Assembly (NCBI GenBank): GCA_005799265.1
Contig: SYHD01000084.1
Span: 1 to 64,000 of the forward strand
Direction of reading: 5' to 3'
Source: Planctomycetia bacterium
GTDB taxonomy: Bacteria; Planctomycetota; Planctomycetia; Gemmatales; Gemmataceae
DNA length: 64,000 bases
Shown here: positions 57,251-64,000 of the stretch, in pieces
Layout: each line of letters begins with the position of its first letter
How positions within the stretch are numbered: the stretch's first letter is position 1
The notes under the pieces: model-generated
What the model was told of the DNA's origin: nothing
Database searches by the model: none
What the model saw: only the letters and a program-made list of their open reading frames with translations
Made by a program: the position numbers and the translations under genes

Positions 57251-59488
57251 ATGCGTTGTATCATTGCCGTCGTGATCTTGCTTGGCGTTTCGGTTCCGTG
57301 CAGCCGCGCCGCTCAGGGCAAGGGGACGGTTCAGGAAATGATCGCGGAATTGAAAAAAGGGGAACCCGAACAACTGAAAGCGTTGGAGGCGCTGGAAGCC
57401 CTGGGCGAAAAAGCGGCGGAGGCGACGCCGGCGCTGATCGAGTTGTTCGCTCAGAAGAACGAATCGGTGCGTCTGCAAGCGGCCATCACGCTCGGCAAGA
57501 TCGGCGCCGTTGCAGTCGCCCCGTTGACCAACACTCTCGAGGCCCATTACGCCGACAAACCCAAGGACGCGACCACGCCGGCGCGATTTTATCTGGTGTG
57601 GAGCCTGGCGTTCATCGGCCCGTCAGCCAAAAGTGCGACGCCGACCGTCGTCAAGGCGCTCGCCGATCCCGCTCCAGACGTGCGCCGCAAGGCCGCCTAC
57701 GCGCTGGGCCGCATCGACGCCGAGCCGGCCAAGGTCGTCAACGCACTCGTGTCGGCTCTGGCTGACAGCGACAACGACGTGCGCCAGACCGCTGCCGAGT
57801 CGTTGCCCAAAATGAGCACGGCGGCCGTTCCCGTCTTGATTCAAGCGTTGCAAACAGGCAAAGACGAGTTGCGGCCCGTCGCGATCCGCATCCTCGGCCA
57901 AATCGGCGCGGAATCGGCGCCGGCGATCCCGGAATTGAAAACGCTGCTGCTCGAAGGCAAGACGCTCGCCGACCCCGCCGCCGACGCGCTCGCGGGTATC
58001 GGCGCCAAGGCCCTACCCGAGTTGACCGCCGCCGCCGCCAGCGCGAACGGCAACGTCCGCATGCTAGCGATACGCGCGCTGCACAAGCTCGGCGCCGCCG
58101 CGGTGCCGTCCTTCGTCGATCTCCTCGGCTCCAAGCATCTCGATGTGCAGCGTCAGGTCGCGGCCCTTCTGGGTGGAATGCAGGTCCAGGATAAATCGGT
58201 CGTCATCGCCCTCGGCTACACCACCAAGGACAAGGACTTCCAAGTCCGCAACAACGCGCTCAACTCGCTGCGGCAAATGGGCTCCGGCGCGAAACTCGCC
58301 GAACCGTACATCATCGCGCTCTTGACCGACCTCGATCCGAACATTCGCGTCAACGCGTTCCAAACGCTGCAAGGGCTCAATATCGACGCCCGCCCCGGCT
58401 TGAAGAAGGCGCTAGGCAATCCCGACTCGGCCGTGCGCATCACGACCGCAAGCCTGATGGTGCAGCTCAATTTCGAAGTCGAACTTGCCGTGCCGACGCT
58501 CGTTGAGGGGCTCAAGGAGAAGAACAGCGACCTCAAGATGCAGGCCGCCCATGCGCTTTCCTTGCGCGGCTTGCGCGAGGACGAAGTGCTGCCGATCTTC
58601 CTGGACGGGCTCAAGAGCGCCACTGCCAGCATCCGTCGTCAAGCGATCGAGTCGATCCAGCGTTACGGTGTCAAGGCAGCGAAGGCCGCGGGACCGGCGC
58701 TCATCAACGCCCTCGACGATGCCGACGATAGCGTGTGCGGCCAGGCGATGGCGGCGCTCAGGATAGTCGGCGCCCAACCAAAGGAGCTATTTCCCGCGAT
58801 GGTCAAGGTACTGCGCCGCAAGGACACGAGCCTGCACCAGGCCGCGTCGCAGATCATCTTCCAGGTCGGCCCGACGGCGATCGACGAACTCGTGACGCTC
58901 TTGAAGAAGGAAGACGCCCCCGGCGTTCGCCTCGCGTGTTTGCAGACGCTGGCAATGGTCGGACCGCCGGCGAAAGACGCGCTCCCCGAACTCGTCAAGG
59001 CGCTCGACGATCCCGCCGCACGCGCCCGCATGACCGCCGCGCGCGCCCTGGGAAACATCGGCCCCGCCGCCAAGAACGCCGAAGACGCCCTCAAGAAAGC
59101 CGCGCAGGACGCCGACGTCAACGTGCAGCAGATCGCCAGGGCCGCACTGGTGCAAATCAAGGCCGATCCGAATGCGAAGGACTTTCAAGTGCAAGGCGTG
59201 CTGACGCCGGGCGATCCGTTCGATCGCGCTCGGCAAGGCCATTTCCATGTCGTGCACACTTACCCGATGAAGAAGGGACAACGCTATCAGATCGACTTGA
59301 CTTCGCCATGGGACAATTACTTGCGTCTGGAAAATCCGCGCGGCGACCAGCTCGCCCAGGACGACGACGGCGGCGGCTTCCCGAACGCCCGCATCATCAT
59401 CGTTGCGCCGGAAGACGGCTGGTATCGCATTATCGTCACCACCTACAGCGGCGGCGCGTCGGGGCCGTACACGCTGAAGGTGAAGTGA
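57251..59488 (+). CDS. Secreted HEAT-repeat protein with C-terminal PPC-like domain
   Basis: Signal peptide, many HEAT repeats, C-terminal YQIDLTSPWDNYLRLENPRGDQLAQDDDGGG...YRIIVTTYSGGASGPYTLKV. Confidence 0.88.
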   Translation: MRCIIAVVILLGVSVPCSRAAQGKGTVQEMIAELKKGEPEQLKALEALEALGEKAAEATPALIELFAQKNESVRLQAAITLGKIGAVAVAPLTNTLEAHYADKPKDATTPARFYLVWSLAFIGPSAKSATPTVVKALADPAPDVRRKAAYALGRIDAEPAKVVNALVSALADSDNDVRQTAAESLPKMSTAAVPVLIQALQTGKDELRPVAIRILGQIGAESAPAIPELKTLLLEGKTLADPAADALAGIGAKALPELTAAAASANGNVRMLAIRALHKLGAAAVPSFVDLLGSKHLDVQRQVAALLGGMQVQDKSVVIALGYTTKDKDFQVRNNALNSLRQMGSGAKLAEPYIIALLTDLDPNIRVNAFQTLQGLNIDARPGLKKALGNPDSAVRITTASLMVQLNFEVELAVPTLVEGLKEKNSDLKMQAAHALSLRGLREDEVLPIFLDGLKSATASIRRQAIESIQRYGVKAAKAAGPALINALDDADDSVCGQAMAALRIVGAQPKELFPAMVKVLRRKDTSLHQAASQIIFQVGPTAIDELVTLLKKEDAPGVRLACLQTLAMVGPPAKDALPELVKALDDPAARARMTAARALGNIGPAAKNAEDALKKAAQDADVNVQQIARAALVQIKADPNAKDFQVQGVLTPGDPFDRARQGHFHVVHTYPMKKGQRYQIDLTSPWDNYLRLENPRGDQLAQDDDGGGFPNARIIIVAPEDGWYRIIVTTYSGGASGPYTLKVK

Positions 59489-59502
59489 TGTCGGCTAACC
59501 AT

Positions 59503-59568
59503 TCTCACGCAAAGGCGCAAAGCCGCAAAGAAGAACTCTCCTTTGCGGCTTTGCGCCTTTGCGTGAGA
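59503..59568. repeat. Perfect 28-bp inverted repeat with 8-bp units (CGCAAAGS)
   Basis: tctcacgcaaaggcgcaaagccgcaaag-aagaactctc-ctttgcggctttgcgcctttgcgtgaga. Confidence 0.95.
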
Positions 59569-59615
59569 CTTGTGTGCATGGTGCTCGATCACCGGGCGCG
59601 TTGCGTCCGCTTGCC

Positions 59616-60458
59616 CTACGAGAAGAAAACTCGCGCTGCGGTCTTGTACAGCAGCCAGTCTTTGTCATCGTTCGACAAGAACTCCAGGCGATGCCGCACG
59701 AGATCGAGGCTCGCCTGATACGCATGCGGGCTTACGACCTGAAACGGGCTGTCGCTTTCCCACATGCAGCGTTCGGGGCCGAAGGCAGTGACAACGCGCT
59801 CGATGAGCGGCGCGAGATCGGTGTACGGCGGCTTCTTTTTACCGAGCGCGTAGAAGCCGCCGACCTTGCACAGGACGCTCTTGTGCCGGGCCATGCCGCA
59901 CAGGGCGTTGACGTCGGCGGCGCGGATGATGCCGTCGGCGCCGATGCGCGCGAGATGATCGATGACGACTGGCGTGTCGGGATAGGCGGAGCACATGCGG
60001 TCGAGTTCGGCGAGACAATCGGGATCGATCAGGCAGCTCATGACCTGACGGGAACGAGCCGCGGCGGCGAACATCTTGCGGTAGCCGTCGGGACGCAGCC
60101 AGGTCGCTCCCGGCTGCTTGCTCAAGCGTGGATGGATGCGAAAGCCGCGGATGCCTTTTTCGCCGAGCTGGCCCATCGTACGTTCGATATCCGCCGCGAA
60201 CGGATCGATCACCGCGGTGCCGACGAAGACGCGCGGATATTTCGCGATGGCGTCGAGCATGTACGAATTGTCGAAGCCGTAGAAACGAATCTGGATGAGG
60301 TTGATCCGCTCGACGCCGGCGGGTTTGGCGTGCGTGAACAGGTCCTCCGGCGTGAACGACGGCGGCGCGACCGGATCGCGCGGCGGGGCGCCGGGAAATT
60401 CCGGATAGCGCGGGTCAGCGCCGGCGTAGACGTGAACGTGGGCGTCGATGATGTCCAT
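59616..60458 (-). CDS. Amidohydrolase family (TIM-barrel metal-dependent hydrolase)
   Basis: MDIIDAHVHVYAG, GIRGFRIHPRL, VVIDHLARIG, WESDSPF. Confidence 0.88.
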   Translation of the reverse strand: MDIIDAHVHVYAGADPRYPEFPGAPPRDPVAPPSFTPEDLFTHAKPAGVERINLIQIRFYGFDNSYMLDAIAKYPRVFVGTAVIDPFAADIERTMGQLGEKGIRGFRIHPRLSKQPGATWLRPDGYRKMFAAAARSRQVMSCLIDPDCLAELDRMCSAYPDTPVVIDHLARIGADGIIRAADVNALCGMARHKSVLCKVGGFYALGKKKPPYTDLAPLIERVVTAFGPERCMWESDSPFQVVSPHAYQASLDLVRHRLEFLSNDDKDWLLYKTAARVFFS

Positions 60459-60475
60459 GGCGGCTCCCCGATTCG

Positions 60476-60528
60476 CCGCTTGCGGTTTAGGTTCGTGCGG
60501 CGCCATGCGAGCGCTAGACGGCAAGCGG
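60476..60528. repeat. Dispersed palindromic element (copy R11), 18 bp upstream of the amidohydrolase start
   Basis: ccgcttgcggtttaggttcg...gcgagcgctagacggcaagcgg. Confidence 0.75.
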
Positions 60529-60532
60529 TGCT

Positions 60533-61774
60533 TCACTTCGCCTGGATGCGATACAATTGCGTCTCGGTACGCAGGTAGATCGCGCCGTCGGCGACCGCAT
60601 ACGACGCGAAGGTGCGCTCCTTCATGTCGCTTTTCGCCAGTTGCTCGAATGTCTTGGCCGCGCGGACGACCGTGGTCGCGCCTTGCTCGCTCTGGAAATA
60701 GATCTTGCCGTCGGCGTAGAACGGCGACGCCGAAAAGTTGCCGCCGATGCGTTCCTGCCAGTGGGCTTTGCCGGTCTTGGCGTCGAGACAGCTCGCGACG
60801 CCGTTGTCGGAGACCGCATATAACTCGTCGCCAATCAGGAGCATGGACGGCGTGTGCGGCGCCGCCTTGGACAACGTCCAGGCGGTGTGGCTCTTGGTCA
60901 CGTCACCCTTGCCGTCGACGCGCACGGCATGAATGGCGGGAAAATCATAGCCGCTCGACAGGAAGACCATGCCATGCCCGAAAACGGGGCGCGGGATGAC
61001 GGAGTAGCCGTCGTAACCGGCGCGCCACAACTCTTTGCCGTCGGCGGGATCGTAGGCCACGACCGCGTCGCTGCCGGGACTGACGATCTGCTTCTTGCCA
61101 TCAACGTCGATCACGAGCGGCGTGCTGAACGAGAACTTCCTCATTGCCGTACTTTTTCGCGGCGTCTTCCAGGCCGTCTTGCCGGTGCCGGCGGCGAGAG
61201 CGATGACGAATTGCGTGCCGCCGCCGTCGGCGGAGTAGATGAGGCGATCATCGACGAGGATGGGCGTGCCGCCAGCGCCGTGCACGGGCGCGTATTTATG
61301 TTCGGTCGAGCGCCAAATCACTTTGCCATCGAGATCGAGCGCGGCCGTGCCTTGATGGCCGAAGTGGACAAAAATGCGTTTGCCGTCGGTCAGGGGCGTC
61401 GGGCTGGCGTGGCTATTCTTGCCATGGATCTTCGGAGCCTTGGCGCTGTCTTGCTTGAAGACCTCGACCTTCCAGAGGAGCTTGCCATCGTCGGCGCCGA
61501 GGCACATGGCGACGAGCGATAGGTCCTTCGTATCGGGCTGCGGCTCAGCCGAAGTGAGGTAGATTTTTCCGTCCTGCACAATGGGAGACGACCAGCCTTT
61601 GCCGGGAATCGGTTGTTTCCAGGCGACGTTCTTGGTCGGGCTCCATTCGAGCGGCAGGTTCTTGCCGGGATAATGGCCTTGCCCGGTCGGACCGCGGAAT
61701 TCGGGCCAGTTTTCGCCCGGGGCCCGGACGGCGAGGATCAGCAAGAACAGGACGACGATGGCAACACGCGGCAT
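60533..61774 (-). CDS. PQQ-binding-like beta-propeller repeat protein, secreted
   Basis: NWPEFRGPTGQGHYPGKNLPLEWSPTKNVAWKQPIPGKGWSSPIV. Confidence 0.9.
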   Translation of the reverse strand: MPRVAIVVLFLLILAVRAPGENWPEFRGPTGQGHYPGKNLPLEWSPTKNVAWKQPIPGKGWSSPIVQDGKIYLTSAEPQPDTKDLSLVAMCLGADDGKLLWKVEVFKQDSAKAPKIHGKNSHASPTPLTDGKRIFVHFGHQGTAALDLDGKVIWRSTEHKYAPVHGAGGTPILVDDRLIYSADGGGTQFVIALAAGTGKTAWKTPRKSTAMRKFSFSTPLVIDVDGKKQIVSPGSDAVVAYDPADGKELWRAGYDGYSVIPRPVFGHGMVFLSSGYDFPAIHAVRVDGKGDVTKSHTAWTLSKAAPHTPSMLLIGDELYAVSDNGVASCLDAKTGKAHWQERIGGNFSASPFYADGKIYFQSEQGATTVVRAAKTFEQLAKSDMKERTFASYAVADGAIYLRTETQLYRIQAK

Positions 61775-61949
61775 GGCAGGATCTCGCAAAAAGGCGGTAG
61801 GGTGGCTGAGGTGGGAAGTATCTTATCGCGCAAGGTCGGCGCTTCAATGCTCGCAGGTCGCTCGTAAACCCGTAGCATCTCTCCAGGGGCGTCGCCTATT
61901 TTTCACTTGCCCCGCGCGTGCGCTGAGCCGTAAGCGACTGACGATTCAC

Positions 61950-62687
61950 ATGAACGAACCATGCATCCTTTTCGCCATGCGTCGGGAAAGCGCCGCACTG
62001 CGGCGCCAATTTCGGCCGCACCGTGCGTTTGATGGGGCGCCGTGTTGGGCATCCTTCTGTAAAGCGGACTCGCTGCGCGTGCTCATCGTCGAGACCGGTA
62101 TCGGCCAGGCAAACGTCGCCCGCGCTCTCGATTGGCTGCTCGCGAAGCCGCGGATAGGTAATGTTGCGTATGTGCCGCGCTCGCTCGTTTTCGCGGGATA
62201 CGCCGGTGCGCTGATCGATTCGTTGCGCGTTGGTGATATCGTCTACGCGGAGGAAATCGTCGATCGGCACGGCGGCCGCTGGCCATCGACCTTCGGCGCC
62301 GAGGGGCCATGGCAGCGCGGCCGCGTGCTGACGATCGAACACCTGAGCGCGACGCCGGCGGAGAAACGCGTGCTGGCCGCGGAACATCAAGCGATTGCGG
62401 TGGAGATGGAGTCGGCGATTTTCGCGGCGCGCTGCACCGCGGCGAGGCTGCCGTTCGCCTGCGTGCGGGCGATCTCCGATGAAGTTTCGACCACGCTATC
62501 GCCGAGCCTGACGACGCTCTTGGCAGGCGGAACCGTATCGCCGTGGCGCGCCCTCAAAGCAGTTGTTCGGCATCCGAGCCTCGTGCCCGAATTCTGGCGG
62601 CTGGCGCGCGATACCAAACGCGCGTCCGAACAGCTCGGCATCGCGCTAGGTAAATTACTTACTCTGCCAGTGCCGGGCGAGCTGTGA
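61950..62687 (+). CDS. Phosphorylase/nucleosidase superfamily (MTA/SAH nucleosidase-like) protein
   Basis: ILFAMRRESAALRR, VETGIGQANVARAL, AVEMESAIFA, CVRAISDEV. Confidence 0.85.
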   Translation: MNEPCILFAMRRESAALRRQFRPHRAFDGAPCWASFCKADSLRVLIVETGIGQANVARALDWLLAKPRIGNVAYVPRSLVFAGYAGALIDSLRVGDIVYAEEIVDRHGGRWPSTFGAEGPWQRGRVLTIEHLSATPAEKRVLAAEHQAIAVEMESAIFAARCTAARLPFACVRAISDEVSTTLSPSLTTLLAGGTVSPWRALKAVVRHPSLVPEFWRLARDTKRASEQLGIALGKLLTLPVPGEL

Positions 62688-62697
62688 GCAGCGACGG

Positions 62698-63444
62698 TCA
62701 CTTCGGCAACACGAAAGCCTTGGCATCGACCTTCGGATCGAGCCTGAATTCATGGTAGTTCTCGACGATGTGAATCGGACCGCCCTCGAGGACGAAGGTA
62801 CGCTTGAGCGGCAGGAGCGTGTTGACGTCGATCCAGAGTGTAATGTCCGCGTTGTCTTTGCCGCTGCCGCCGTCGCCGAAGCGGAAACGAATGACTTTGG
62901 CGTCCTTTGTGCCGACTTTCTCCATGCCCGCCAACTTGAAATCGTAGGCATTCATCCGCGATCCCTTGTCGTCGAGATCAATGTCGCCAGCGCTCCCCTG
63001 CAGATAGGGCATCAGGAAGATCGTGTACCACATGCCAGCGCGGCTCACGATGCCGCCAAGCGTCGCGTGAAACTTCTTGGGCGCTTGCCATTCGGATTGC
63101 CCGCCCGGCTCAATGCCGGGCCGGCCGTTGGACGCGACAAAGAACTTCGCCCCTTTCGTCTTGACCTGCTTGCCGTCGGAGATCAGCTCGAAGCCGGCTT
63201 TCGGCTTCTCGGTAAAGTGGCCTACGACCTTTAGCCGCAGCTTGTTGTCTTGCGTTACGAGCAGTTCACCCTTGGCCTTGCGCTTCTCGACCTGATAATC
63301 AAACGTGATCTCGAAGGCCTTGGCGGCCAGGAGCTTCTTCTCCATGCCGCGAAACAGTTTCTCCGCCTCGTTGTCCTGGGCCAAGGCCGGCGACGGCAGG
63401 GCGGTTGCGATCCAGCCGAACGTGAATAGCGCGATATATTTCAT
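62698..63444 (-). CDS. Secreted LolA/DUF2092-like protein
   Basis: Signal peptide; FEITFDYQVEKRKAKGELLVTQDNKLRLKVVG; outer-membrane-lipoprotein-carrier-like pattern. Confidence 0.55.
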   Translation of the reverse strand: MKYIALFTFGWIATALPSPALAQDNEAEKLFRGMEKKLLAAKAFEITFDYQVEKRKAKGELLVTQDNKLRLKVVGHFTEKPKAGFELISDGKQVKTKGAKFFVASNGRPGIEPGGQSEWQAPKKFHATLGGIVSRAGMWYTIFLMPYLQGSAGDIDLDDKGSRMNAYDFKLAGMEKVGTKDAKVIRFRFGDGGSGKDNADITLWIDVNTLLPLKRTFVLEGGPIHIVENYHEFRLDPKVDAKAFVLPK

Positions 63445-63650
63445 GATTCGACGCTCATTGTGTGGAACTTGGGTGGACTTCTACTGCCGATTCTCGCGGA
63501 ATGCCGACGGGTCGTCAAGCAGTGAGGAAGACGAACGGGTCGAGATTTTCTTGTTTTCTGCGAATATTCTCTTCCATCCAACCTGCCCCAGGCGATAAGA
63601 TACCTGTCGTCCGCACCGCAAGTTTCCCACCCGCCGCCTCACGGAGAACG

Positions 63651-64000
63651 ATGATGTCGCATTCTCTTCCTCGCCGCAGTTTTCTCAAGATCGGCGGCCT
63701 CGGCGTCGCGGGGCTGGCTTTGCCGCAATTGCTCAAGGCCGAGGACGCGGCCGGCATTCGCTCGTCGCGCAAGTCGGTGATTCTGATCTACCTCGTCGGC
63801 GGGGCGCCGCATCAGGATATGTTCGATCTCAAGCCGGACGCGCCGCGCGAAATCGCCGGGCCGTGGCGGCCGATCGCGACCAACGTCAACGGCATCCAGA
63901 TTGGCGAAGCGTTTCCGAAGCTGGCACGCATGATGGACAAGCTCGTCGTCGTGCGCTCGCTGGTCGGCAACCAGGCGGATCACGATGCGATTCAGGTCTT
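63651..64000 (+). CDS. DUF1501 domain-containing protein, truncated by the window end
   Basis: LPRRSFLKIGGLGVAGLALPQLLKAED, GGAPHQDMFDLKPDAP. Confidence 0.88.
   Translation, partial: MMSHSLPRRSFLKIGGLGVAGLALPQLLKAEDAAGIRSSRKSVILIYLVGGAPHQDMFDLKPDAPREIAGPWRPIATNVNGIQIGEAFPKLARMMDKLVVVRSLVGNQADHDAIQV

Noticed and set aside
1-64000. tRNA or rRNA genes
   Set aside because: None recognised by eye; a tRNAscan/Infernal run would be needed to exclude them

Overview
The window is typical of a GC-rich planctomycete genome, probably Gemmataceae-like: three DUF1501 proteins, a TIGR03000 protein, DUF1559 prepilin-like proteins, PQQ/WD40/HEAT-repeat proteins and an HTTM protein. Most genes are chromosomal housekeeping or lineage-typical. 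Accessory or unusual content, in order of interest: (1) a compact eukaryote-like ubiquitin-pathway operon at 39142-42854 (JAMM/JAB protease, small ORF, E2/UBC-like, E1/ThiF-like, unknown large protein), with a 7-bp-repeat hairpin element sitting exactly between the small ORF and E2; (2) a composite of an integron-integrase-like N-terminal fragment, a 7-bp tandem array, an S23/IVP-type four-helix-bundle gene and a second 7-bp array at 27412-28545, with at least three solo hairpin relatives elsewhere in the window; (3) a dispersed imperfect palindrome family (consensus about CCGCTTGCGGTTTAGCGCTCGC-N-GCGAGCGCTAAACCGCAAGCGG, about 11 copies) that mostly lies 10-60 bp upstream of start codons, one copy being inside a cobalamin riboswitch; (4) a second class of periodic-arm hairpins (CACGGATCAAA, CACGAAAA, CGCAAAGG units); (5) an incomplete phage head cassette (HK97 capsid, connector, head closure, ParB-like, ABC-ATPase with a GNAT-like tail, small-terminase-like) lacking visible portal, large terminase and tail; (6) a defence remnant with a truncated Vsr endonuclease not in the ORF track, an XRE regulator and a DUF3883/PD-(D/E)XK-like nuclease. 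All family calls are by eye from motifs; no searches were run.
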